Shown in pieces: positions 36,950 to 58,329 of a stretch of 64,000 nt of DNA (the stretch's first letter is position 1; every line of letters begins with the position of its first letter). This DNA comes from Lateolabrax maculatus. Lineage: Eukaryota; Chordata; Actinopteri; Acropomatiformes; Lateolabracidae. The stretch lies in NCBI GenBank assembly GCA_031216445.1, contig CM062219.1:11960501-12024500 (forward strand), read 5' to 3'. Both the position numbers and the translations under genes were made by a program. Under the pieces are notes generated by a model. That model saw only the letters and a program-made list of their open reading frames with translations. It was not told the DNA's origin and searched no databases.

Positions 36950-37240
36950 CTGAGTTGAAGGCCTGGGAGTTGAGACTTGGAGTCTAGATCGAGTAAATAA
37001 GATAATATCAGACGGACCTTGCATAGTGACATAGCTTTCATATTTAATTGTTGAGCCAATGCATTGAAAGGACTTGCTATGTAAAAAACACTATTAACAC
37101 AATAAAACAATTAAATTACATATTACTTACATGGTCAGCCTGCAGAGACTTACATCTTGACTTGCAATTTGCGTGTAAGGACTCGATTTGGACTTGCCTG
37201 GGAGTTCAAGTAACACTGTGAGCCCAACTTCTCTTCAAAG
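36950..37240. repeat. Degenerate interspersed repeat
   Basis: Reiterates GAGACTTGGAG, CTTGACTTGC, GGACTCGATTTGGACTTGCC, a texture typical of the teleost repeat made of 'gacttgagacttg' words. Fragmentary, boundaries uncertain. Confidence 0.35.
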
Positions 37241-37394
37241 TATAAAGCAGACAAAAATTAAAAACATATACAAATTGCAACTACGGCCACTTTATCATAA
37301 TTAAGAGTTGTGAATAACAGAATAGGGGACTTATTTTGTCTTATTGTAATGACATTTATGACATAAAAAGGCCATTAACATCATTCATCCAACT

Positions 37395-37604
37395 GGCCTT
37401 TTTCATGGAAGACTTTTTGACATGTCGCAGTAGGAAAAGCACAGGTGTAAATGATAAAATGAAGGACGGCTGGTAGTGTGCATGCTGTCACACTTTCATG
37501 GCTTACTGGGACACTTGAACTCAGCCATCATAATTGTTATTAGTAACACCTGTGATTTTCCTACTACAAGTCAAAATGTTGCTAAATGTGCTGTGAAAAA
37601 GGCC
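37395..37604. mobile_element. Foldback MITE-like element, ~210 bp
   Basis: Begins GGCCTTTTTCA (37395-37405) and ends with its reverse complement TGAAAAAGGCC (37594-37604). The inverted similarity extends inward: AGTAGGAAAAGCACAGGTGTAA on the left mirrors AGTAGGAAAATCACAGGTGTTA read from the right, so the arms are about 60-70 bp with mismatches. No coding capacity. The superfamily is not clear. A third inverted copy of the tip (AAAAAGGCCA, 37365-37374) sits just outside the left end. Confidence 0.65.
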
Positions 37605-39489
37605 TTCAGTTTACCCAAGCTTTTAGCTGGCACTCATTTTAGTAGATGGTATAGAAAATGTTGGAGAAAAAAAATGAAAATGTTCTTTTCCTTATTGATG
37701 GAAGCTAACAGAGTAACACTAATACAAAATATAAAAACATAATCATCTAACTATGGGAAATGTGTTGTTCACAAGTCCATTAAAATGAATGATATTAGTT
37801 CACTTTATAAATACTTACATTTGTGTGTCTACAAGGACCACAGCAAGACAAATGCACACACTGTACTGTGTAAACAAATAAAAAATCAAAGGAGACAATG
37901 AGTAAAGGGTAGATGTGCAAATACATTCCAGTTTGGCTATATTTGGTCTATTTGGCAGAGAGGAAGAAGAGTGAGACTGGGAAGGTTTTTCTTCCAGGGA
38001 GAGCACTGCAACACAGTCTGAGATAAAGCAAATGACGACAGTATGAAAGAAAAGAGAGGAGAGCGAGGAGAGGAGAGGACAAGGAAGAAAAAGGATTGGA
38101 TGTTGGCACGCAGGGAAAGGCAGTCTGCGGTAGACTTGTAAATAGCCGGAGGGACAGAGGGATGGAGGAATGGAGCTATCAGCAGAGAAGTGATGAAGGT
38201 CTGGGATCAGGCCAAGATAAATACAGGCCAGCCCAGAAGGAGCTGTAGCACCGCGCACACACACATTTCTGCACAAATACACACGCACATGTATGAACTC
38301 TGCTCACACATACATGTACAGACGCACAAACATACAAACACTTAAGGCTGCAAGAACTTTATATTCATCATACACGCGCACTGAACACATATACACAAAC
38401 ACACTCATGCGTGCACACACACACCTGCAGACAGATAAACAGTGCACTGTATGGCTCCCAGACCACAACTTCTTGAGTGTTAAGCTGTGTGACAACAGCC
38501 TGAGCTGTCATTTAGACGTCTCATTTCATCACATACTTCACATAAGTCCATTTGCTAAGATACCACAGAATAAACACGCAGAGAAAATAAATGGCTGGAG
38601 TTTTATTTTTAAACACGCAGAATAAACAGGCCCAAGAGTTAGCTGAGCCCTCCAAAAACCCCTCTTAATGTGATGAAGAGTAGTCATTTAAAATCCTACT
38701 CCATCCCTTACAATGAGAAAAAGAACTTTTGCTTTGTAATTATCACAAATTCTCAAAGACAAAAATGTGTCGGTGTGCGTGCTTGCGCGTGTCTTTTTTG
38801 CCATGCAAGTGTGTTCATGTGTGTTCATCTGCATGCACATGTGTCAGTGTGTTTCACTGTTTGTCCGTGACTGTGCGACTGAGCTTCATTAGTGTGCTAT
38901 GAAGCGAGAGGCCTCCTGCTCTGTCTTGTCTTTGACCAAGTAACACCTTGAGTGAAACCATAAAATTTGCTAAATGTTTTCTTAAGCATGGCATTCAGAG
39001 GCGTTTGGCAAAACTGCAGCATGAAAGAGCGGCTGTGAAGCGTGTCTGGCTGGAATGCAAAACACAAGTCATGGTCATCACTCTGTCACCATACAGATGT
39101 AGCCTGTGAGGACCCATGCTCTATGTGTGTGTGTGTGTGTGTTTAATATTTTTCTGTTAAATTGAAGCATTTGATCCCAATTGCTAGTGAATATGTTATT
39201 AGTGTGAAGCAGGGTTACTGATAAAGACAATCCATCCTCAACAAAGAAAGGTAATATCTTTCAGCTCATCGTTTTTTTGTGTTTTCCAGCTCCCGAATTT
39301 TACTGGTTGGGTTCACTCTCAGCGCTCTCATCCGTCTGTTTCCAGCCACAGCAGGCAGCTATTTTCATGGGAAAAAGCTCTAAAAGAAGACCGTATGATA
39401 CTTGTCCAGCACGTAACAGTGGACAAAGTTAGCAGCGTCCTAGTAAACATACAGTAGTACAGCATTTAGCTGCCAAAGAGCCAGATATT

Positions 39490-39700
39490 TCTCTCAGGAG
39501 TCGGTGGAGACCAAAAACAGAGCTAATAGAAAAGTGAATACTGGATTTGCATTTGTTGGGTGGACAGACTAACTTCGAATGACTTCTAATGTGGCTCCAT
39601 ACTACATGTGTAAAAAGTTTTTGCTAAAAAGTTCGCCATATCGACATAAATGGTGCCAGAGGGTGAAAGACTGTATTTATTTCTTTCTTATCTAAGTATC
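39490..39700. repeat. Probable interspersed repeat fragment
   Basis: CGGTGGAGACCAAAAACAGAGCTAA, AAAGTGAATACTGGATTTGC and TTGTTGGGTGGACAGAC are words I associate with an abundant percomorph repeat. Only one copy in the window, so this rests on memory alone. Confidence 0.45.
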
Positions 39701-41029
39701 TAAATATCCGCCACATCGCTTAGCACCTGGATACACCAGATAGTGGCACAGCAAAATTAATATGCCCATCCTTGCAAACAATGTGGAGCTGGAGGCATGT
39801 TGACATAATGACTTCTTGTACTCTGGGTCTCTAACTGGACAGTAAGTTAACCTAGTTAAGAGTCAAGAAAACATATTTTTAACATTTATTTGTATCTTAT
39901 GGCTCACCGCAAACCATGCTGTGAGGAGTTCATACTCAAAGCATAAAATTGTATGGTGCAAAACAATTATTTTGGACTCTGGTTCTCTTTTCCCTCAAAA
40001 GTTAGCACTGTCAAGACATGAATTCATGTGTCAAAGTTCACCGAAGTTGAACTCTACTGAAAGCACTGTGAAAATTGATTTAGCCTTAGTGAGAAAATCC
40101 ACAAATTGTGGCTATTCCCATTGAAATGAATTAATTTTGGTCAAAAAGTTAAGTTATAAACGCTGGTGTGACCTGGCCAAAAACTCTTTTGAAGGTTGTG
40201 GAGGTAAACCCAACAGCCCTACATGAAATCATACTCTGCTGAGATGTTCTGTCTACATGAGCCTGCATAGCTCTTCTCAGAAAACACAAAGATTAAAAAC
40301 AACGTCTGCTGTGTAAGTGAGCACATGTGCATGTGTGTGTTTTGAAGCTCTCCGATTATTAATCTCGAAGACTGGTGGTCGTGGATGTAGTGGTGGCACT
40401 TGTGGCTTGTGGGTGTGTGTTTCATACATAGAGCAACCTGCATGGCAGTTCAAAGCCACCCTGTGCAGTGTGAGGGGATAAGAGGAGACATGAAAGCAGC
40501 ACTCAACAACATGGACAGTCCAAAGATCACAGAGCGAAATGGCTGGGAAGGCGCACCAACATAAACAAATCAAACACACCTACATTTTAGAATTTGTCAA
40601 ATCAAGTGCACCCACATGTCAGGGGGCTCTTGATGGCATGGATGCAGCAGACATCTCATGGAAGAGAAATGTGCTGTAGTGTTATTGATACTAAAGTAAT
40701 GCATTGGTAATGTATTCCAGAAAATGGAAATTCAGTGTAAATTTACTGGAGATGATTTCAGACAGCACTTGATTATCTATCTTTATTTAAATAGATCCCA
40801 CAATCCCAGCTAAAACAAACTTACCGGTGAGGATTACAAAATGTGTTTAATGTCTCCTTGTGCTCCATCTCAAGTCTCAAACACAGGTGAATTGATGGAA
40901 AAGACAAAATAAACAGTTACGACTTCTGGTGCTCCTCATCACTTCAAACATTTTATTATGTCGAACCTGACACTGAACAATGGGAATATTGACAGTCATG
41001 TGTTATGAACAAGCCAGGTTGTTTGAGTA

Positions 41030-41240
41030 TTTTATCGCGTCAGGCTCGCAGGCATGCTGTAGCTTTGTGAAAGCCCTGTATTGTATTTCTTTCCTGTGCC
41101 AGAGCCCGTTTCCTGTGGCGGTGCCGTGTCAAACGATGACCCTCTGCTTCCTGCAAGTCGCATGGAGACAGGCCTGCCACGAGCCCTGGGGCCTCGCCGG
41201 CAGCCACTGAACAACCTACGGGCCCCCACTCTGTCTGTCT
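41030..41240. promoter_or_regulatory. Candidate conserved non-coding element with CpGs
   Basis: Repeat-free, GC-richer than its surroundings (GCGTCAGGCTCGCAGGCATGC; GGCGGTGCCGTGTCAAACGATGACC; GGGGCCTCGCCGGCAGCC). An 84-aa minus ORF crosses it without a recognisable domain. Regulatory assignment is inference. Confidence 0.3.
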
Positions 41241-42633
41241 GCTTGCTTTTCAAGTCATTCACCACCTTGCCCTCTTTAGAGCTCACTTTTTCCTAGCCCT
41301 GTCTCGTTTCCCTTGATTCCTTACCTCCCTTTAACTCTTGCTTCTTTTATTTTACTCCCATGTCCTTCATCCCTCTATCTCCCTCCTTCTTCCCCTATTT
41401 CAATATTTTCTTATTTTGTCACCTCCTGTCCGTCCTCACCCCCTTCTCCTCCATGTTTCCCTCTGTCCACACCTCCTTTCCTCCTCCCTTTGTCCCACTG
41501 TCCAGGTCAGAAGAGGCGTTTCCTGTGCAAGCCGCAGGTCCAGACCACACCTTGTGAGGGGATTTCTGCAACTACTGTCATAGAAACAAGGAGACATGCA
41601 CGCTCATGTCTGCATATAGACATGGAGCTGCTGTACAAATAAAATATATGGTTGTTTTTGGTAATAAGCTGTGACTATGCACTGTTGAACTTGCTGTCTG
41701 TAGGATAAAAAGAAACTTGTGGGAAAAATGTTGAAAACATGCAGTATAGAAAACACAACAGGAATTATATCAATGCTCAATCTAGAATAAGCAAAAACAA
41801 AAAAAAAAGCTCCAAGTGTATTTTTACATATTCTGAATAAAATCATAGTGACCATCAGCGGTCACTGTGGGCACTGAAACAAGACGTTTTTAAATCATAA
41901 GCAAACACCCTAGGGCCACATCTCTGCTTTTGAGTATGAGAAAGCTGTCAAATCATGCATTACTATTGGTCCCCAAAGAAATCAACCACATGGCAGGGGT
42001 TAAAAACTCAACCTGTCTGACGTTTGTAATGGAGCAAGTCAAAGCACAACTACTACTACTACTAATATAGTTTTTAAACAAATCTCAGCTTTAATGGTAA
42101 CTTTGATCTTGGACAATGTCCCAGTGGTACATGAGTGTGCGCGTGTGTGCATTGGCACAGTCCACTATGTTCCACACGACAGCATGTCTTTGTCTTGGCT
42201 TCTCATCTCCTTTAATTCAAGGTCACGAGTACGCGTGTGCATGCACACGTGTGCCAGCAGCATAAATATACTTTACTGTGCATCTCCGAAATGACTCCCC
42301 TAGTCTTCTTCCAGTCCAGGTCAGGGGCAGGAAGTGAGCTGGGAGAAAAGGAGGAAGCAGAAGCAGCTCTCTCTGGCTGCAGGTAGTGACCCTCAACCTT
42401 GACCTCCAACCTCACCCTCCATCAGTCTGACAATACACACTCTGACAAAACACAGATGTGCAAACAGGGTGGTGTCTACAATTTGCCGATATTGAAGGAA
42501 CTGTGTCTGGCAACACACAGCCGCTAAATAGCTGATCTTTCTAACGTTAGGAAATGTATACATCTTTTAATTCTGTCTTTAATAGATGTAAACTTAAATA
42601 AAGACATTAAAATCCAGAATTATAATTTATCTC

Positions 42634-42639
42634 TTTATT
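42634..42639 (-). terminator. Poly(A) signal of ndufa8
   Basis: AATAAA on the minus strand (TTTATT on plus), about 350 bases past the ndufa8 stop codon, with no other canonical hexamer seen between them. Confidence 0.6.
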
Positions 42640-42987
42640 ATTTGACAACAATAATAACCACAGGTTGCATTTGTTCACTCGTTACATTTACAGAAGTGGT
42701 CAGGAAAGCTGTATGGATTCATGGACTTTGTTCACGCAATCATCCATCCATCCTTCCTTCCTTTATCAAACTGTTTTACGATGCTGGAGGTACACATGAG
42801 CCCTGTCCAAAACCAACCCTCAGACCACACACAGATAAAGGGGGCAAAACCAGCATCGTAAATGCTTGTGTCTGCACCTGATTTAAACCTTTTGAAGTGT
42901 CATTCATGTATCAATGGTCAGAAGTAGTCTGGCTGTTTTTGGACAGAGCACATGGCTTTGGAAGGCGACTGACTTTCTGGAGCTGCC

Positions 42988-44801
42988 TCACCAGTTCCAG
43001 AAGAATAACTTGCTGCCATGTTTGGAAGGCTCCAGTTTCCCCTCGATGGCTTGGTTGGGCTCAGGGCGTGGTCTAGAATGGTACGGGTTCTCAGGGAGGG
43101 CCCGCTGGGTCGACACTTTGGTCACCTATGAAAGACAGGAACATGCACGCTATGACTGGTCAGACATACACAGTGTAAACACATTGAAATAACAGTGCAG
43201 GGCACTGCAGGACACTGTTTTACTGATGCAATGTTTAAAAGGGATTGATTCGTTTTGAAATTGTAATTAATACAGCTGACTTGAAACACAACAATATTTC
43301 CTTCATTCTCTTCTACCTCTTGCATCTCTTTCCTTCAATCATGATTTACATCCTTCCCCAGCCCTTTTTTTTCCACCTCAACCCCTCCTTCCCTCCTCTG
43401 CACTTTGTGTAAGACTTTTGGGTCAGGTCTGTCTTTCCTAATCTGTCTCTCTCTGTTACTCATGTTCATGGGTATCGCCCAGCCTGAATGGGGTTTTTCT
43501 TTCCTCTCAACCTCCTTCCACATGTATTTACTCCCGCCATCTCAAACATAACTCTTTTCATTTGTTACATAGCTGGGCAACCAGAGAAACTCAGCTAGTG
43601 TTTGGACAGCAAATTTGAAATTTGTCATAGTAGTCTGAAGTCAGATTTCGGTTCTTTTGTTTCCAAGCTCATATGATTTGATTCCATGAACAACAGCTTT
43701 GCCATGGAAATGCAAAATGGCCAGAAAGTTGATTACAGCCATTCACAGATTCCCAGGTTTGTGCAAATGTCTTTTCAAAGACTACCGAAATAAATGTCCA
43801 AAAAGCTATTATTAAGATCAGTTTTTGGTCTTGTTTTGATTGCTGGTACCTAATTACTGCTTGCAGGTGAGTTATGCAAGCCCCTTAAAAATGTCCATTT
43901 TATAAAAAAGAAAACCCACCCAACATAAAATACATGATTTGCCTGCTCAAGACTGTAGCTGAATGAAACCACTACGCAGATGCAATCAGAGCCTCTTGCA
44001 CAGCCCACAATCAGCAAGAATAGAGCCCATCAACCAAGCTGCTCATTGTGACTGCACAGTCAATCCCTCAAAAGTCTCACCTTAGACAGGTCTCCCAGCT
44101 CAGGTCTCTCCCACCCCAGCTTATCAAGGACGCAGTTGTCGAAGGATTGCTGCTGTTGACGACAACGGCGCAGTTCCCCCAAGTTGGAATAATCCAGACA
44201 GGTCCAGTACTCCGTGAAGGACTCTGCACAGTTTCCCTTGATTTGCCTACAAAGGACAGTGCAAACAGAGATTTGAATTACAATCAAATATGCAAGAGTA
44301 AGATTAAAATAGTCCAGACAACTTGGTTGCTATGTATGAGCTGGAACTCTTCCACCTACAAATCCTAAAAAAAGAGTGACTCAGGAGGAGGAGCGAAACC
44401 GATATTTAAAAATTGTATATAATTTCTAAATACATCCCAGTTTATCCATAATATGCCTGATCAGATTCAAAATTCACACTCCAACCATGTCAAGACCTTA
44501 AATTAAATTGCTGTTATGACCTATGAGTTTCCCCTAGCCAAACGATTTCTGCGGTTTCCATAATAAGAACTATCTGAACTGGTTATGTGAAGGTGGCTGG
44601 CAGTTGCCAGAAGCACCTAAGAATCAAACCAGGCCCCGGGTGTAATTACAACTTTTCTCAAAGCTTTCCTCATTATAATAATTACAGGTATTGCTCTTTC
44701 ACAGTAACTCTCAGTTTCTGTGGGGTCAGGGTGTCGGTTGTTTGTTTCGTCTTTAGAATTAGAGGTCATATGTTTTCTGAGACCCAGTTTGACACACACA
44801 G

Positions 44802-44833
<32 letters not shown>

Positions 44834-47800
44834 ACACAGACACACACAGACACACACAGACACACACAGACACACACAGACACACACACCTTAGTTACTG
44901 CATGGGCATAACCAAAGCTCAGTCTAAAACTTTCAGTAAACACAGACGCAGCTGGTAAGAGTGAAAAACCCCAGACCACTTCCTCAAATAGCCCCCAAGG
45001 ACGGTTTTATAGACACAATAAACTCTGTCCTTAACTTTGTCATGTTTCAAAATTAACAGCCTACTTTCTATTATTGTTTTTATTTTTTAGAAGCAGCAAA
45101 GAAAGATGACATAATTAGACATATTTAAGTCATCAATAGTTGATGATATATTTTATTTGAATTATTTGTTATCTCAAGATTACAAGAGTTTATAAAGAAT
45201 TTACCCCCCCCCCCCCAAAAAAAGACACCACTTATAGATTTTTATGAAATTAAAGTGAAGAAAATACATTAAAAGCTTTGCAGGAATAAATACTGACTTG
45301 ATAAGATTATACAAATGATCCAAAAATACACACAGCTCTAATATTAGTACTACAAAATACACTTACACAATGGAAAATAACTTTTGAGACATCTGGCAAC
45401 ATCCCAGGAAAGTTAAAGGTAATTGAAAGTTTGACCTAAAAATCTGTTGTCGGTATTTTTGCTTTCTTTAAAATCCAGTTTTATCATCGCATGAAGCATA
45501 AACTCACCATATAAAGTACAAGGAGATGATCATACCTTTACACTCATAAAAGTGTGGTTCTACCCATTGCCTACCTGCAGGGTTTGTGTTCATGTGGGAA
45601 AAAGTGCCTTTACCATTTACTTTATTTTTTCTGGATAATTTAGAGCTTCCTTCTTATGTTCACATTCACAAAAACTTTTAGTTGTCTGCAAATGATTCCC
45701 TCCATTAAGATACTCTTTGGAATATGAAGGACATCGGATGCATCATTTTCATGCAGAATTTCTTAAATATCAGAACAAACACAAAATCAGAGGAGATCTC
45801 ATTCAGCTACAAATTCTCACCACCAGGTTCAGTGCACTCAGCAGAAACAGTGCATGGAAATTCTTAGCTATTCATATTCATATTCTATTCTATTCATATT
45901 CTTAAATATCTTGAACTTCATTGGAACTTAATTATCGCCAATGTTTTCCAAACTCTTTCCTTTGCATGACTAGTGTTAAATTGCAAATCATTCTACTCGG
46001 TCAGGGAAGACTGGCATCTTAATCCCACTTTCGGCAAAAGTGTCCAACTGTCTAACAGAAGTACATGCAACTTAAGAGCACGTTTTCTATCCACATGTCC
46101 ATCACAGAGAAAGAAATGCAAAAAATCTTGACCGCAAACCTCTTTTGACCTGGGTTTCACATGGATTCTCAAACTGCACTCTCCAGCTGGCTCCAGAGTT
46201 CAGCCACAACTTCAATCACTCGCTGCCCACAAGCACACTGTTCAGTTTTGCAGATTACACCACAGTGGCAGCCTTCATTTTTAAAAATGTAGATATTCTG
46301 CCTAATCATTAAGTTTCTAGTTTATCCACTGTTAACTACATGTCTAATTCATTAATTCTTTTTTTTTTTTATGAATCTCTAGAAAAAACCCACAATGTGT
46401 AAACCTTCTTAGATCAATATTTCAGTCATTGTGTCTACGTATTCCAGGAGTATTTGGCACAAAAAAAGATTTAAAAGCCTGGGTGTGAGTTACCTAAAGA
46501 AGTTGAGTGCACACTCGTTGACTTTCTTCCCTTCTTCTAGACACTTTCTGGGGTCCTTCTCCTCCCAGCGGCAGAGCATGAACTCTTTGTTGGGTTTGTC
46601 ACACTGAGAGCCATAATGGTGGGCAGCAGCCTTTAGCACTGCAGATGACACATTGATCTGGACAGAAACAAGAACAGACACATGGGAAACAATGAGACTA
46701 GGTACAAATTATTATTTATTAACTACCAAATAATAGATAAACCAGGACATTATTTAATTTGTTTAAAAGTACAGGAGTATTTTTGTGTAGACTGACACTT
46801 GTTGATATTTGTTAAAAGAGCAGAAAAAATTTGTGTAGGCTAATCAAAGATTGCTTCAAAAACTTATAAATTGTCGTATTTAGCCTACATGTTGTATACT
46901 GTTTACTAACCTCTGTATTTAAAAGAAAACTATGAAAATTAGGCTTTATGATTCAAGAGGTAGCTATGATATTTGGGCCATTTCTCGGAGGACATCCATT
47001 TATTCTTCTGTCCATCATCTCTTAAATCATCTCCAACAACAGGGGTGCTGCCAGTAACACCCCAGGGTTGTGTAGATCTCTAATGGTAGTTTTATCACAG
47101 AAGTGATGGAAAATTCAAAAATCATACTGTACTTAAAGCATATTCCAGTCTCGCACACCATAATCTATATAATACAATAAAATATATTTCATAAAACCTA
47201 ACATCCTTGATGATTTCTCTTTATAAGAAAATAAAAACTGTTTGTGAGGTCCTTGGCAATACAACAACCAGTTATACTTCAAATATAAAATAGCACGATA
47301 GTAAACTATTGGTAGTGGGGAGGTAAAGGCATTATTACGGTGTAATTCTAAAATCAAAATAATGATCAAACTACTGAATTTTAAACAAACTTGTACCCCC
47401 GCGCATGTCATGTATTAGATCAATGATCCCATGTTTGTGTTGGAAAGACACAAGCTGCTGCCAGCTAACACCTGACTTCCAAGGACAAGTCTGAAGTGCC
47501 AAACAACACTGCTGCTGACATAAACCGGCCAGAGATTTGTTTCGGTGCAGCCACTGTAAAGCGACTGTCACCACAGGGGTAAAGATTAACGGTGGTTATC
47601 ATGCATATTGAGATTTCTCTGACGCTCTTTAATGTTGGTGGATATCACAAAGATGACAGAATATTCACCGGCTTCAAATTGCATTCATAAATATCATCAT
47701 CAACCCAGGTTATCTGACTAACTTTCACCACTGTGGAGGCAGGTGACGCCAGTGGCAAAAGTTGAAAACCACTGTGCACATCTTGAACCACAACGTTCAA

Positions 47801-47929
47801 ACAGCCAGGGTTAGCTGGCTAGCTCGTTAGCATGTTCGGACTCGCAATGATTTTCACTCAAGCTAAAGAATAACTCACCTCGTCCACGTTCAGCTCCTGC
47901 ATTGCAGGGACCTCCAGCGTTGTGGGCAT
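42988..47929 (-). CDS. ndufa8: NADH dehydrogenase (ubiquinone) 1 alpha subcomplex subunit 8, complete
   Basis: Accessory subunit of respiratory complex I, located on the intermembrane-space side and imported by the Mia40 disulfide relay. Four coding exons (minus): 47929-47879, 46657-46494, 44246-44081 and 43125-42988, all GT-AG, giving 172 aa, the same length as human NDUFA8. Four CX9C motifs are present and correctly spaced: C36/C46, C56/C66, C78/C88 and C100/C110, the twin CHCH-domain signature of this subunit. The C-terminus ends in KLFFWNW, stop TGA at 42990-42988. Start Met chosen as the first in-frame ATG of the first exon ([17 protein letters not shown]), which matches the family N-terminus. 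Head-to-head with morn5, 482 bp apart, sharing a CpG-containing promoter. Nothing is missing or disrupted. Confidence 0.97.
44791..44890. repeat. (CA)n grading into a 10-bp tandem repeat
   Basis: In ndufa8 intron 2. After a CA run, the unit CACACACAGA repeats about six to seven times in register (44820-44889). It is a higher-order repeat derived from the CA microsatellite. Confidence 0.95.
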
Positions 47930-48121
47930 GGCTGTGTGTCTGGTCAATAAAGCGAGCGCAGAGAATCAAACACCGCTGCTGAAAAACATTCAAGGTCCTC
48001 GTCTGGCTCCAGGACGAGCGACGAGGCCGCGGAGAAAGAAGGTCAGTTTGGTTTTCTGCTGTCAGCCGGGAGGCGCGTCCTGATGACGCGACCGACGGCG
48101 CGACCAAATCCGGAGCCGCTG

Positions 48122-48131
48122 GCGCATGCGC
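48122..48131. promoter_or_regulatory. NRF1-like site
   Basis: GCGCATGCGC, an exact match to the palindromic NRF1 core, 193 bp upstream of the ndufa8 start codon. NRF1 drives many nuclear genes for respiratory-chain subunits. Confidence 0.7.
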
Positions 48132-48292
48132 ACTCGAGGAGCTGTTTAATTGGATGAATTTATTTATTTTTATTTGTTTAAATTTAATTTCGAAGTCGAC
48201 GAAAGTCACAAAAACTGTTACAAACGACCCCCATCGCTTTTCATGCTGAACAGTTTAAGCTGTAGCCTCCCGATTTGGCTCGCTGTTGCCAC

Positions 48293-48306
48293 GTTGCTAT
48301 GGTGAC
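48293..48306 (+). promoter_or_regulatory. RFX X-box upstream of morn5
   Basis: GTTGCTATGGTGAC fits the X-box pattern RYYNYY-NN-RRNRAC at every constrained position. It sits 106 bp upstream of the morn5 ATG, the distance typical for RFX-driven ciliary genes. RFX binding is inferred from the motif. Confidence 0.65.
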
Positions 48307-48411
48307 AGTACACCGAGGTCTTGTTGCCCCAGTCGATATTAAATCGATGGTTTGTATGTTTGTTTGTTTGTTTGTTTTGGGGGGAAAAGGGCTCCAGAAA
48401 GTCAATGTAGT

Positions 48412-57939
<9,528 letters not shown>

Positions 57940-58194
57940 TGCATATTTTAAAACGTATCTTTTTAGCATTTTATTTGTAGGTATAGCCTTTTACAACTAT
58001 AGGACATTTTGATTTTTGTCTTGTATTCTTTGTCTTTGTATAAGACATATAGCCTAATGAATGAAAAGCAAAACGTTGGGTTTATGTTGTATCTTTTTAT
58101 GTCATGATGTATTTTCCTTTTTTGAAATCCTCTTTGTATATATTGTGGGAGTTGTAACCACTGCATTTCAGTGCATTCATCTTCATTTCCATAC

Positions 58195-58198
<4 letters not shown>

Positions 58199-58228
<30 letters not shown>
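58199..58228. repeat. (TG)n microsatellite in morn5 3' UTR
   Basis: About 30 bases of TG between the morn5 stop and its poly(A) signal. Confidence 0.95.
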
Positions 58229-58230
<2 letters not shown>

Positions 58231-58308
58231 ACAGAGGTTTTAAAAGGGAAAGAGAATGTACAAGCAACACTGTACTGTATGTGTCCAGTCTTTCATTCAG
58301 TTTGATTA

Positions 58309-58314
58309 AATAAA
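58309..58314 (+). terminator. Poly(A) signal of morn5
   Basis: AATAAA 370 bases past the morn5 stop, followed by TGTTGTTTTG within 45 bases as a GU-rich downstream element. Confidence 0.7.
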
Positions 58315-58329
58315 CTGTGATAATTTTAA

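Larger units (their letters stand above)
37610..42600. other. Non-coding interval upstream of the ndufa8 3' end
   Basis: No gene supported. It contains degenerate CA-rich stretches (38250-38430), a TG run near 39123-39141, a probable interspersed repeat (39490-39700), and two high-complexity segments with CpGs (38985-39065 and 41030-41240) that could be conserved elements. Long open frames here are low-complexity or random. Confidence 0.5.
47930..48411. promoter_or_regulatory. Shared bidirectional promoter of ndufa8 and morn5
   Basis: The 482 bp between the two start codons is rich in CpG on the ndufa8 side (48005-48135: GACGAGCGACGAGGCCGCGG, GACGCGACCGACGGCGCGACC). No TATA box faces either gene. 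It contains an NRF1-type palindrome GCGCATGCGC (48122-48131), a TGATGACGCG CRE-like site (about 48080-48089), and an RFX X-box GTTGCTATGGTGAC (48293-48306). The NRF1-like site suits a nuclear-encoded mitochondrial gene; the X-box suits a ciliary gene. Start sites cannot be placed from sequence alone. Confidence 0.75.

Noticed and set aside
37815..38288. 157-aa minus-strand open frame, one of the longest in the window
   Set aside because: Translation is Ser/Cys/Leu-rich random sequence next to degenerate CA repeats; no domain and no supporting splice sites.
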